Of a stretch of 64,000 nucleotides of DNA, positions 40,779 to 49,638 are shown in pieces. Numbering within the stretch: the stretch's first letter is position 1; the number at the start of each line of letters is the position of its first letter. The stretch comes from Tabrizicola sp. Lineage in GTDB: Bacteria; Pseudomonadota; Alphaproteobacteria; Rhodobacterales; Rhodobacteraceae. The stretch covers positions 62,001-126,000 of the forward strand of contig NZ_JAEULO010000042.1 in the NCBI RefSeq assembly GCF_016793705.1, given 5' to 3'. The notes under the pieces were generated by a model, which was not told the DNA's origin, did not search any database, and saw only the letters and a program-made list of their open reading frames with translations. Both the position numbers and the translations under genes were made by a program.

Positions 40779-43669
40779 GACAGGTCCTCCGGCGCGGAAT
40801 CGTCGGTCATGTCCCATTCGCCGAAGCGCGCGAGGTGGTCGTAGTCGCTGGCGTCGCGGACGGATTCCAGTGCGCGGCGGGCGGTGTAGCCTTGGCCGGG
40901 GCGCGCATAACTGGCCATCAGCCTGCCGAAATCGGCCCAGATCCCGGCCACCTCGCCCGGTTCCAAGTCGACCGTCTCGATGGCCAGTTCGGCCTTCAGC
41001 CCGACATAGGAGAGCCTTGCCACCTCTGCCGGGTCCAGCCCCTTGAACCCGCCACCTTCCGCCATTGCAGCGGTCAGGAACAGCTGCTTGTCGAAATGCT
41101 TCTGCTGCGGCTTGGTCGGCGGCGTGCCGGTCTTGTAGTCGATCAGGTAAAGCCGCCCGTCCTGCAAGAGGTCGATCCGGTCGGGTTTGCCGGTCAGGGT
41201 GAAGTCGAGTCCCGGCAGCGCGACCGCGCCCTTCTCCTCGATCAGTACCGGCTCGCCGCCGGTCGTGGCGGAAAACTCCAGGAAGGCATCCGCCGCCTTG
41301 GCGATACGGGCCTGCCAGATCGTCCGGGCCAACGGCCAGGCCACCCTTTCGGCCAGCACCCTCCCGGTGATCGCCAGAAGCCGCTCGCGCCCGCCGCCGC
41401 CGCTGCGCAGATAGACCTCCAGGATTTCATGCAGCATCGTGCCGCGCAGCCTGGGATCAGCGACAGGGCGCAACGGGTCGAGCGGTTTCAGCTTCAGCAC
41501 ATGGCGGGCATAGATCGCATAGGGGTCGCGGATCAGCGTCTTGATTTCGGTGACAGAGAGCTTCCTCGGCCGGGCCGCGACCGGCGGGCGGGGCGAGGGG
41601 CGCCGCGCCGGGGGTGCCTCGGGCGCCGCGTCGAAGCCTTCGGCCTTGCGCAGCCAGTCGTCACCCCGGTCACGCATCGCTTGCAGCGCATCGGGGCCGT
41701 TCCTCTCGGCCAAGCCGGACATCAGGTTCACCAGTCGGTTCAGCCAGCGCGAGGGCACGGTTTCCGCCTCCGGCCCCCGCTTCGCCCGGCTGAGGACCAC
41801 GCGCCTTGCCGCCACGGCCTGCTGGTAGTCATGCGCCGACAGCCCGATCCGGCGTTCCGGCAGCAGAAGCCCCGCCTCCTTCCGCATCGCGCGGTTCAGC
41901 CAGGGGTCGGGCGACGGCTGGGCGGGCCAGGTGCCGTCGTTGAGGCCGCCGAGCACCACCAGATCGGCGCCCTGCACCCGAGCCTCCAGAGTGCCCCAGA
42001 TCATGATGCCGGGATGCACGCTTTCCGTCTCGCGCACCTCGTGCCGGTTGAGCACGCCCAGGAACACGCCCGCATAATCGGCAGGCGTCATCTCGCCCCC
42101 CGCCCCGGCTTCGGCCTGCAATTCGGCGACGGCCTTCAGCGCCTCTTCCCCCGCAGCCTTCTCCCACAGTGCGCCGGAGCCGGTTTCGGCAAAACCCCGC
42201 GCGAGGGCTTCGGTCAGGACAAGATGCATCGCGACGAAATCTTCCAGCGGCAGCCGCGGAATGGACTCGTGCCCGCAGAGCGTCGCCGCTACGGTCCGCG
42301 CCCAGTCGGCGGCGCGGTCATGGGTCTGGGTTTCGGCCCAGCGCTGCACGCTTTCCGCCGTCGGAAAGGCGGGGCCGTGGCGGCGCAGGTGCAGCTCGAA
42401 CTCGCGGGTCAGGATCAGGTGCGGGCCACGGCCGGGGCCGGAGAACGCCAGCGGGTGCTTGAGCAGCGCCAGCAGCGCATCGCCGGTCAGCTTCTGGCCG
42501 AAGAGCGCCGCCACCTGTCGCATCAGCCGCCCCGGCGCCGACAGCGCCAGCGGACGCCCGGCGGAATCGTCCGGGCGGATGCCCCAGCGGTCGAGCGCGG
42601 CGGTGACGCGGCGGGTCAGGTTGCGGTCGGGCGAGATCAGCGCGGCGCGGGTGCCCGTCTCCGCCGCCTCGCGCAGGATCAGCGCGATGGCGATGGCCTC
42701 GGCGCGTTCGCCTGGCGCTTCGATCAGGGTCAGCGTTTCGGTGGCGGGGCGCAGGTCGGGCAGCTTTGGCCCCTCGGTCAGCCACTGGTCGGTGATCGGC
42801 GCGGGGCGGAGCGAGAGCGAGATCAGCCGGTTCCGGCCCGGATCGGGCGGCTGCGCCAAGGTCCAGCGCCGGACCGCCCCCGGACCGCAGTCCAGCAGAT
42901 CCATCACCCGGCGGAAGCGGAATTGCGGGTGGTCCTCGGCGGTCAGCGCGTCGTCCATGCCGGCCCAGACCGGATCGGGGGTATCGAAGTCATAACCCGG
43001 CAGGACCACCGCGCCGTTCGGTAGCCGGGCGATCGCCTGCACCAGCAGCGCCGTCGTCCCGCGCGAGGCAGTGGAGCCCGCCAGGATCACCGGGTCGGTG
43101 GGGGGCTTGGTGGACCACTGGTCGGCCAGCTGCGTCACCGCCCGGCGCAGCACGGCCTCGGCATCCGGAGCCTCACCGCGCAGCGCCTCGGTCACGATCC
43201 CGAGGAAGGCCTGTGTCCGCGCCCAATGGGCGGAGTGGTTCGCCACGTCCAGCCTTGCGATGCGGTCGGGGTCGACGCCCTCGCCCTGCATCTCCTCCAT
43301 CAACGCGGCCAGGCTGTCGGCCAGATCGTAGAGCGCGGTGCGGGGGAACTGGGTGGAGCCGGTGGCAAGGAGGCCGTAGAGCAGCACCGACAGCTCCAGC
43401 CTGCGGCGCAGCGGCGAGATCGGGGGCGGCAGGGCGAGCTGCGCAAGTGCGGTGGCTTCGGTGACGAGCATCAGCCGGGGCAGGAGCAGCGCCCCCTTCG
43501 CCTGCAGGCATTCCGTGACCCGGCGGCGCATCCGCTGTGTGTTCACGATCAGCACCACCCGCGCCAGCGCCTCGGGCGGCTGGCCGGACATGCGGGTCAT
43601 GAGGCCTTCAACCAGTTCGGCGGGAAAGTCGACGCCGGGCGGCAGGGCGAAAAGGTTCGGCTCAGTCAT
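40775..43669 (-). CDS. addB: Double-strand break repair protein AddB
   Basis: A 964-residue alphaproteobacterial AddB. The N-terminus MTEPNLFALPPGVDFPAELV is preceded by in-frame codons that overlap murU and are not needed. The inactivated helicase core is followed by VLGGLNDGTWPAQPSPDPWLNRAM, and the C-terminal nuclease has LYLIDYKTGTPPTK. It overlaps addA by 4 bp and murU by 8 bp, so it belongs to the same coupled message. Confidence 0.96.
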   Translation of the reverse strand: MTEPNLFALPPGVDFPAELVEGLMTRMSGQPPEALARVVLIVNTQRMRRRVTECLQAKGALLLPRLMLVTEATALAQLALPPPISPLRRRLELSVLLYGLLATGSTQFPRTALYDLADSLAALMEEMQGEGVDPDRIARLDVANHSAHWARTQAFLGIVTEALRGEAPDAEAVLRRAVTQLADQWSTKPPTDPVILAGSTASRGTTALLVQAIARLPNGAVVLPGYDFDTPDPVWAGMDDALTAEDHPQFRFRRVMDLLDCGPGAVRRWTLAQPPDPGRNRLISLSLRPAPITDQWLTEGPKLPDLRPATETLTLIEAPGERAEAIAIALILREAAETGTRAALISPDRNLTRRVTAALDRWGIRPDDSAGRPLALSAPGRLMRQVAALFGQKLTGDALLALLKHPLAFSGPGRGPHLILTREFELHLRRHGPAFPTAESVQRWAETQTHDRAADWARTVAATLCGHESIPRLPLEDFVAMHLVLTEALARGFAETGSGALWEKAAGEEALKAVAELQAEAGAGGEMTPADYAGVFLGVLNRHEVRETESVHPGIMIWGTLEARVQGADLVVLGGLNDGTWPAQPSPDPWLNRAMRKEAGLLLPERRIGLSAHDYQQAVAARRVVLSRAKRGPEAETVPSRWLNRLVNLMSGLAERNGPDALQAMRDRGDDWLRKAEGFDAAPEAPPARRPSPRPPVAARPRKLSVTEIKTLIRDPYAIYARHVLKLKPLDPLRPVADPRLRGTMLHEILEVYLRSGGGGRERLLAITGRVLAERVAWPLARTIWQARIAKAADAFLEFSATTGGEPVLIEEKGAVALPGLDFTLTGKPDRIDLLQDGRLYLIDYKTGTPPTKPQQKHFDKQLFLTAAMAEGGGFKGLDPAEVARLSYVGLKAELAIETVDLEPGEVAGIWADFGRLMASYARPGQGYTARRALESVRDASDYDHLARFGEWDMTDDSAPEDLS

Positions 43670-44366
43670 GCGGGGCAGAGTGGAGGAGCGCCTCGGCCGC
43701 CGCAATCCCCTCGGGGTGGCCGACATCGCACCAGCCGCCCTGGTGGATTAGACCGAAGGCGGTCCCGGCGGCGATCATCCCGCTCCAGGGTTTGTTCAGG
43801 GAAAAGACGCTGTCCGGCGTTGCTTTGATCCGGGCCGGATGCAGGATCTGCGCGCCGATGTAGACATGGTCCTCGCCCCCCTCGCCGCGCGAAATCCTTC
43901 CGTCGGTGGCCAGGCGGAAATCGCCCTTCGGGCCGTGCGCCAGCGTGTCGGCCAGGGGGAGGAGGAGGAGAAGCGCCTCCATCCGGCTACCGTCCCAGGC
44001 GGCGGCGAGTTCCAGAAGCGGATTCGCCCCAGTCCAGATGCCATCGCTGTTCAGTATCGCCACCGGACCGTCACCCAGGAGCGGCAGCGCCGCTTTCAGG
44101 CCTCCGCCGGTTTCGAGGATGGGTCCGGCCTCATGGCTGATCGCAATTCCGCGCGCGGCAAGATGTGCGGCCATCTGGTCGGCAAGGTAGTGCGTGTTCA
44201 CCACCGTCCGGGTGACGCCCGCCTTCTGACCGACGGCAAGCGCATGGTCGATCAGCGCCCGGCCTGCGACCGGGATCAGCGGCTTCGGCCGGTCGGCGGT
44301 GAGCCGGCCCATGCGGGTGCCGAACCCGGCAGCGAAGATCATCAGCGGGAAGGGGAAGTCGGGCAT
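43662..44366 (-). CDS. murU: Nucleotidyltransferase, MurNAc-1-phosphate uridylyltransferase type (MurU-like)
   Basis: A 234-residue sugar-phosphate nucleotidyltransferase: IFAAGFGTRMGRLTADRPKPLIPVAGRALID is cut here to its key part, GTRM...RPKPL, which binds the nucleotide. The central LNSDGIW supplies the metal-binding Asp. Next to an AmgK-like kinase gene, it matches the MurNAc recycling route that makes UDP-MurNAc without de novo synthesis. It overlaps amgK by 25 bp. The substrate assignment relies on this pairing. Confidence 0.85.
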   Translation of the reverse strand: MPDFPFPLMIFAAGFGTRMGRLTADRPKPLIPVAGRALIDHALAVGQKAGVTRTVVNTHYLADQMAAHLAARGIAISHEAGPILETGGGLKAALPLLGDGPVAILNSDGIWTGANPLLELAAAWDGSRMEALLLLLPLADTLAHGPKGDFRLATDGRISRGEGGEDHVYIGAQILHPARIKATPDSVFSLNKPWSGMIAAGTAFGLIHQGGWCDVGHPEGIAAAEALLHSAPHD

Positions 44367-45358
44367 TGCCGTTCGATCCTGTGCAGGATTTCGGGACTGG
44401 GCTCGGGCAGCAGCCGGTCGCAGATCGCGCGGAAGGAGGCGAGAGCGGGATGCGCGAGGTTCTGCTGCAACTGGCCCCAGACGCGGGGGATCAGGCGCAG
44501 ATACTGCGGCTTGCCCGCGACGAGGCAGAGGCGGGCGAAGACGCCGAGGATGCGCAGCGCCCGTTGCGCGCCAAGCGTGGCGTAGTGGGCGGCGAAGGTT
44601 GCCGGATCGGCCCCGGTCGCGGCGGCGAAACGGGCGACCATTGCGGCCTCGGTCTCCGCCCGGACATCGCGGCGGGCGTCCTGGAGGAGCGAGACGAGGT
44701 CATAGCCGGGCTGGCCCAGTTGCCCAAGCTGGAAGTCGAGGAGGCCGACGCGGGCGAGGCCGGGGCGACCGGGCAGCCAGAGCAGGTTCTCGGCATGGTA
44801 ATCGCGCAGGATCAGCACGCGGGGGCCGTCGGCATGGGCGGTCAGTGCTGCGGTGAGGGCGGCGTGGAAATCGGTCCCGTCCGGTTTGGCGCCGGTGGCG
44901 GCGAAGGCGTACCAGTCCAGCGCGAAGCCCGCCGCCGTCGCCCAATCCCCGGCGGACAGATCAGGCAAACCGGGCGGCGGCGGGGCGGAATGCAGCCGCA
45001 GCAGCACGTCGACCGCGGGGGCGTAGAGTTCGGCTTCGCGGCCGGGATCGGCGGCCAGAAGCCGGGCATAGAGGTCGTCGCCCAGGTCTTCCAGAAGCAT
45101 GAGGCCGAGCGGCAGGTCCTCGGCCAGGAAGGCCGGGGCGGAGAGGCCGAGGGCGCAGAGGTGCCGGGCCATGCTGGCGAAGGCGGCAGGATCGTCGGCC
45201 CCGCCGGGCGGGTTGTCCATCAGGACGGCGGTCGCCCCGCCAAGCCGCAGCCGTTCATAGCGCCGGTCCGAGGCATCGCCCGCGAGGTGGCGACGCTCGG
45301 CCCTGCCCCAACCGGCACGGGCGAGGAAGCCGCTGATCTCGGCGCTCCGCTCAGCCAT
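44342..45358 (-). CDS. amgK: Amino-sugar kinase, AmgK-like phosphotransferase
   Basis: A 338-residue aminoglycoside-phosphotransferase-fold kinase. LAGDASDRRYERL is the N-terminal lobe, LLEDLGDDLYARLL follows, and the catalytic segment is LILRDYHAENLLWL with the Asp and Asn, then LLDFQLGQLG with the metal-binding Asp. AmgK phosphorylates MurNAc and GlcNAc at the anomeric carbon in cell-wall recycling. It overlaps tsaE by 8 bp and murU by 25 bp. The start at 45358 is inside tsaE, with an in-frame upstream Met rejected. Confidence 0.87.
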   Translation of the reverse strand: MAERSAEISGFLARAGWGRAERRHLAGDASDRRYERLRLGGATAVLMDNPPGGADDPAAFASMARHLCALGLSAPAFLAEDLPLGLMLLEDLGDDLYARLLAADPGREAELYAPAVDVLLRLHSAPPPPGLPDLSAGDWATAAGFALDWYAFAATGAKPDGTDFHAALTAALTAHADGPRVLILRDYHAENLLWLPGRPGLARVGLLDFQLGQLGQPGYDLVSLLQDARRDVRAETEAAMVARFAAATGADPATFAAHYATLGAQRALRILGVFARLCLVAGKPQYLRLIPRVWGQLQQNLAHPALASFRAICDRLLPEPSPEILHRIERQCPTSPSR

Positions 45359-45815
45359 CGGCCAGCGCCTCCACGAGCCCGTCCCGCCCGCCACCGATCA
45401 CCGCCCGCCGCCCCTCGCCCGCCGCGTCCAGCCTGATCCGCAGCGCCTCGGGCGGGGCATGGGCGCCCAGCCGGTCGGGCCATTCGACCAGACAGATTGC
45501 AGACTGGAAGGCATCGTCCAGGCCCAGTTCCCAGACCTCGTCGGGGTGGGTCAGCCGGTAGAGGTCGGCATGCCAGATCTCCACCCCCTCCGCCTCGTAG
45601 ACCTGGACCAGGGTGAAGGTCGGCGAGGGCACCTCTTCCGCGCGCCCCAGACGGGCGCGGATGAAGGCGCGGGCGAGGCAGCTTTTCCCGGCCCCGATAG
45701 GTCCTTCCAAGAGGATCACATCGCCGGGCCGGGCCAGTCCGGCAAGCCTGCGGCCCAGGGCCTCCGTCGCATCGGCGTCGGGCAGGTCACGGGCAAGCGG
45801 GGCGGCAGTCGTCAT
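45351..45815 (-). CDS. tsaE: tRNA threonylcarbamoyladenosine biosynthesis ATPase TsaE
   Basis: A 154-residue P-loop protein. Walker A is LLEGPIGAGKSCLARAFIRA; EEVPSPTFTLVQVYE and IWHADLYRLTHPDEVWELG are the family motifs. It supports TsaD/TsaB in modifying A37 of tRNAs that read ANN codons. The gene lies 37 bp after the PAS-protein gene and overlaps the kinase gene; this divL-tsaE-amgK-murU order recurs in alphaproteobacteria. Confidence 0.95.
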   Translation of the reverse strand: MTTAAPLARDLPDADATEALGRRLAGLARPGDVILLEGPIGAGKSCLARAFIRARLGRAEEVPSPTFTLVQVYEAEGVEIWHADLYRLTHPDEVWELGLDDAFQSAICLVEWPDRLGAHAPPEALRIRLDAAGEGRRAVIGGGRDGLVEALADG

Positions 45816-45852
45816 GCGGCGACTGTAGCGGCGGGGCGGGCCGCCGCAAGCC

Positions 45853-47424
45853 TCAGGCCGAGAGGAGCCCCATCGGCGCTGCGTCCCGCACGGTGTGGAA
45901 CGCCAGCGCAGCCTGCGCCCGGAAGGTGATCAGCGTTGCCCCGCCGGTCAGCGGGCGGAACCGGCACGAGACGAGCCGCCCGTCCAGAAGCCGCACCTCC
46001 CCCTCCCAGGGGGTGCGGTCCCCGGCGCTGGTCACATAGTCGGTCGCGTCGTCCCAAAGGAGCGAGGGCGCGGCATGGTCCCGCCACCAGGCGCAGAGCG
46101 TGGCGATGCTTGCCTCGGACAGAAGCACCTGCGGGTCGTGCTGCCAGAGCTGGGCATAGGCGTGGTTCGACATCACCAGCTGCCCGCCTTGCGAGAAGAC
46201 GGCGACCGCATCCTCCACCGCGTCGATCACAGACTGGCCGAGTTCAAGGTCGGCCCGGTAGCGGCGGGTGCGCGACATCTCGTTCGAGATGTCCTCGAAC
46301 ATGAAGGCGAGCGCCCCGTTCGGATGCGGGCGCCCGATCACCCGGTAGGTCTGGCCGCCCGGCAGGCTCCAGGTTTCCTCGAAGAGACCCATCGTCGCCT
46401 CCTCCTCCAGCCGGGCCAGTTGCTTGCGCCAGCTGCGATAGTCGCGCGGTTCCGGGATCATCGCCTTGGCGCGCATCGCGTCGAGGAAGGCATTCAGCGT
46501 CGGGCGCGCGATCAGCATTTCCGGGGCGAGCGTGGTCAGGTCGGCCAGCGCCGGGTTGAACATCTGAAGGCAGCGCGAGCGGTCGAAGATCGCCAGGCCG
46601 ATGGGCAGGTCGGCGAAGGTCTTGGTCAGGGTCTGCATGAATTCGCGCAGCGCCGTTTCCGCCTGAACCGCCTTGTCCGCCGTCAGTGCATAGCAGAGCA
46701 CCTCCTCGCCCTGCGGCATGCGGATCAGGTCGAACCATTCCGCCCCGTTCGGCATCTGAAGCTTCAGCCGGGGCAGGCGGGTCTTCGGCTCTTCGGGCTG
46801 GCCGAAAAGCGTTGGCAGCGGCCAGGACAGGTCGTCGCCCTCGGGCAGAAGCTCTACCGCGCGGATGAGATAGGCGTGATTCGCCCAAATCACCGCACCC
46901 TCCGCCGTTTCTTTCCACATCAGCACCGGCGCGCGCGACAGGACCGCGCGCTGCACCATCACCTCTTGCTGCAAGGCCGCCGCTGTCGCCGCGTCGCCCC
47001 GGCCCGCCGCAACATCGGACTGGCCGCCCTCCAGCGTCACCCGGGTCAGACCGGAGAGATGCTCGGCCCGCAGCACCAGCGCATCCGCGGTGCCGGGGCG
47101 CGAGGCAATCTGCAACCGGCCGATCTGCGGCAGGCTTTCCAGGCTTTCGCAGAGATTGGGAAAGTCCGGGCCGAAGCGCGTGATCATCCGCGACCAGGCC
47201 CGGCTGTCCTCGCCTGCGGGCAAAAGCGCGCGCGCGGTGGGCGAAGCATCGAGCAGGCGGTCCCCGTCGAAGAGGAAGGCCACCTGCGACGGGGCTTGGT
47301 CGAAGATGCTGGGGCGCGACTGCGGGCGGCGGGACTGCCAGGCCGCAAGCAGCAGCAGTGCGGAGAGCGCGACCAGGAACGCCGTTACCACCAGCCCGAA
47401 AGCCATCATCCAATCGCCCGCCAT
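45853..47424 (-). CDS. divL: PAS-domain membrane protein, DivL-like without histidine kinase domain
   Basis: A 523-residue protein with one N-terminal membrane helix (MMAFGLVVTAFLVALSALLLL), then three or four PAS-like modules at about residues 45-120, 170-260, 285-370 and 400-500; FNPALADLTTLAPEML and MSNHAYAQLW are PAS segments. No H-box, N-box or G-box of a histidine kinase follows; the protein simply ends after the last PAS. Caulobacter DivL has PAS domains plus a kinase-like domain, whereas Rhodobacter DivL homologues have been described as PAS-only. The neighbours tsaE-amgK-murU-addAB support the identity. It would influence CckA-CtrA signalling. ATG at 47424 preferred over an upstream Met. 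Confidence 0.7.
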   Translation of the reverse strand: MAGDWMMAFGLVVTAFLVALSALLLLAAWQSRRPQSRPSIFDQAPSQVAFLFDGDRLLDASPTARALLPAGEDSRAWSRMITRFGPDFPNLCESLESLPQIGRLQIASRPGTADALVLRAEHLSGLTRVTLEGGQSDVAAGRGDAATAAALQQEVMVQRAVLSRAPVLMWKETAEGAVIWANHAYLIRAVELLPEGDDLSWPLPTLFGQPEEPKTRLPRLKLQMPNGAEWFDLIRMPQGEEVLCYALTADKAVQAETALREFMQTLTKTFADLPIGLAIFDRSRCLQMFNPALADLTTLAPEMLIARPTLNAFLDAMRAKAMIPEPRDYRSWRKQLARLEEEATMGLFEETWSLPGGQTYRVIGRPHPNGALAFMFEDISNEMSRTRRYRADLELGQSVIDAVEDAVAVFSQGGQLVMSNHAYAQLWQHDPQVLLSEASIATLCAWWRDHAAPSLLWDDATDYVTSAGDRTPWEGEVRLLDGRLVSCRFRPLTGGATLITFRAQAALAFHTVRDAAPMGLLSA

Positions 47425-47495
47425 CTGAACCCTCCGGGAGTGAAAGCACCCCACAAGGCTAGGCCGCCAAGGGTTAACCGCGCGTTAACCGCGCC

Positions 47496-48887
47496 TCAGC
47501 TCTCGATGCGGATGTTCGCGCCGAGGCCACCGGGGGACGGCGGCGGCACCAGGTCGGCGGCATTCCAGACGGCTTCGACCACCGCTCCGCAGCGTCTGGG
47601 CCTGTCCTCGGGCGGAAGGAACGGGTCGGTGCCGTTGGCGAAGGACAGCTCGGCCCCGGACCGTTCCAACAGCGTCTTGGCGATGAAGAGGCCAAGGCCC
47701 ATGCCCTCATAGCCGGGGCGCTTCTCGACCTCGGGCTCCGGGCGGCGGGCGCGGACGAAGGGGTCGCCGATGCGCCCGATCACGCTGGGTGGAAAGCCGT
47801 CGCCGTCGTCGGTGATGCGGATGACGATCCGGCCCGAGGTCCATTCGCCCTCGACCCAGACGGTCGAACGGGCGAAGTCCACCGCATTCTGCACGAGGTT
47901 GCGCAACCCGTGGATGACCTCGGGCCGTCGCAGGATCGTGGGCTGCGGCTCTGCCCCGTCCTGGATCGGCCCGAAGGTGAACTCCACCTGCTTGCCCCGC
48001 GCCAGATGCGGCTCTGCGGCCTCGCGCAACACCGCCGACAACGGCGCCTGCCGCAGGTGGAGGTCGTCCTTCCCGGCCCGGCCCATGTCGCGCAGGATGT
48101 CGCGGCAGCGGTCGGCCTGTTCCCGGATCAGCCGGGCGTCTTCCTGCAAGTCCGGCTGGCTTTCCAGCTCGTCGATCAGCTCGGCGCTGACCAGCTTGAT
48201 GGTGGCCAGTGGTGTCCCCAGCTCATGCGCGGCGGCGGCGACGACGCCGGCAAGGTCGGTCAGCTTCTGTTCGCGCGCCAGCGCCATCTGGGTGGCGAGC
48301 AGCGCCTCGGACATATGCCGCATCTCGGTCGCGACCCGGCGCGAGTAGAGTCCGAGAAAGAGGATGCCGATCACGATCGAGAGCCAGAAGCCGAAGCCGA
48401 AGATCCGGGGGGTGACCAGTTCGGTCCCGTCAGCGAAGCGCAGGGGCAGATACCAGACCATCGCGACCGAGACTGCGAGGATCGCCAGCGCGCCGAGTAC
48501 GATGGTCGAGCGCAGGCCAAGCACGCTGGCCGAAATGATGACGGGGGCCAGGAGCAGGATCGCGAAGGGGTTGGTCAGGCCCCCGGTGAGGAGCAGCAGG
48601 AAGGCCAGCTGAGAGAGGTCGAACAGCAGGGTGAGGAAGGCCTCGGTCTCGCTCAACCGCCGGTTCTCGGGGAAGAGCACGCCCAGGACCAGGTTCGCCA
48701 GCACCGAAAGCCCGACCGCCAGCACGCAGAGGCCAAGCGGCAGTTGCAAGCCATAGGCCTGGCTTGCCACCAGGATCGCGGCGATCTGCCCGGCAATCGC
48801 CATCCAGCGCACCAGGATCAGCGTGCGCAGGCGAACCATGTTCGCCCCGGCATCGGGGGACTGGAGGGCGGGGAGTGCGGTGACCAT
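47496..48887 (-). CDS. regB: Redox-sensing histidine kinase RegB/PrrB
   Basis: A 463-residue membrane sensor. Six hydrophobic helices occupy residues ~20-190 and include GGLTNPFAILLL, a conserved RegB segment tied to quinone sensing. The H-box is AAAHELGTPLATIKLVSAEL, and the redox cysteine is in EQADRCRDILRDMG. N and G boxes follow (LRNLVQNAVDFARS, GYEGMGLGLFIAKTLL). It phosphorylates RegA under low oxygen. I chose the Met at 48887 because it leaves 16 residues before VRLRTLIL, as in known RegB; ATGs at 48923 and 48941 are alternatives, the latter inside the dyad. Divergent from senC. Confidence 0.93.
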   Translation of the reverse strand: MVTALPALQSPDAGANMVRLRTLILVRWMAIAGQIAAILVASQAYGLQLPLGLCVLAVGLSVLANLVLGVLFPENRRLSETEAFLTLLFDLSQLAFLLLLTGGLTNPFAILLLAPVIISASVLGLRSTIVLGALAILAVSVAMVWYLPLRFADGTELVTPRIFGFGFWLSIVIGILFLGLYSRRVATEMRHMSEALLATQMALAREQKLTDLAGVVAAAAHELGTPLATIKLVSAELIDELESQPDLQEDARLIREQADRCRDILRDMGRAGKDDLHLRQAPLSAVLREAAEPHLARGKQVEFTFGPIQDGAEPQPTILRRPEVIHGLRNLVQNAVDFARSTVWVEGEWTSGRIVIRITDDGDGFPPSVIGRIGDPFVRARRPEPEVEKRPGYEGMGLGLFIAKTLLERSGAELSFANGTDPFLPPEDRPRRCGAVVEAVWNAADLVPPPSPGGLGANIRIES

Positions 48888-48929
48888 GCTGTGACCGGAT
48901 GTCTTCCCAAGCGGGTTGACCATTGTTAC

Positions 48930-48959
48930 GGGTCGGCGCATCTGAGATCAATGCGACCC
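48930..48959. promoter_or_regulatory. Inverted repeat in the regB-senC control region, candidate RegA site
   Basis: GGGTCG-gc-GCAT at 48930-48941 mirrors ATGCGACCC at 48951-48959, with a two-base bulge and a nine-base centre. RegA sites are loosely GCGGC/GTCGC half-sites, and this locus is autoregulated in relatives. A role as operator is inferred. TTGACC at 48915 may be part of the senC promoter. Confidence 0.4.
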
Positions 48960-48981
48960 GACAGGACGGGGGAGTGAAAGA

Positions 48982-49608
48982 ATGACCAAGGTCTACGCCA
49001 TCGTGGCGACCATCGTTGCCGCAGCTTTCGTCGGATGGATGGGGTGGAACAAGTTCGTTAGCCAGTCGGGTGATGCCTTTGCCGAATGCCGCCAGGGGCA
49101 GGTTGCTGGCGGCGATATCGGCGGGCCGTTCACGCTGGTCGATACCGGCGGCAAGACGGTGACGGACAAGGATGTCATCACCAAGCCCAGCCTCGTCTAT
49201 TTCGGCTATACCTTCTGCCCCGATGTCTGCCCGCTGGACATGGCGCGCAATGTCGAGGCGGTGGACAGGCTGGATGCGCAGGGCATCGACGTGAACCCCG
49301 TCTTCATCACCATCGACCCCGAACGCGACACGCCCGAGGCGCTGGCGGATTACGCCTATAACATGCATCCGAAGCTCGTTGCCCTCACCGGCAGCCCCGA
49401 ACAGGTCAGGGCGGCCTCGCAGGCCTACAAGACCTTCTTCAAGAAACGCGAGACCGGGGACGAATATTACCTCATGGACCATTCGACCTTCACCTACCTG
49501 GTGCTTCCCGGCACCGGATTTGTGGACTTCTTCCGGCAGGAAGTGACTTCCGACAAGATGGCGGAAAGCGTTGCTTGTTTCGTGAAGGCAGGCAAAGCTA
49601 GGTCATAG
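48982..49608 (+). CDS. senC: SenC/PrrC, SCO1-family copper protein
   Basis: A 208-residue membrane-anchored protein: one N-terminal helix (VYAIVATIVAAAFVGWMGW) and a thioredoxin-fold periplasmic domain with the copper site FCPDVCPLDM (CxxxC) and the distant His in LMDHSTFTYLV. SCO proteins help insert CuA into cytochrome oxidase. PrrC also affects RegB signalling in Rhodobacter. The gene is the first of the senC-regA-hvrA unit. An AGGACGGGGGAG site precedes it. Confidence 0.96.
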   Translation: MTKVYAIVATIVAAAFVGWMGWNKFVSQSGDAFAECRQGQVAGGDIGGPFTLVDTGGKTVTDKDVITKPSLVYFGYTFCPDVCPLDMARNVEAVDRLDAQGIDVNPVFITIDPERDTPEALADYAYNMHPKLVALTGSPEQVRAASQAYKTFFKKRETGDEYYLMDHSTFTYLVLPGTGFVDFFRQEVTSDKMAESVACFVKAGKARS

Positions 49609-49638
49609 GGCATGGCTTGCGAAGATCAGGAAAGACGA

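Noticed and set aside
37593-40844. Very long open frame on the plus strand opposite addA
   Set aside because: It runs antisense to a gene with all helicase motifs. Its protein has low-complexity Arg/Gly/Gln-rich composition and no family resemblance. High GC removes stop codons in such frames.
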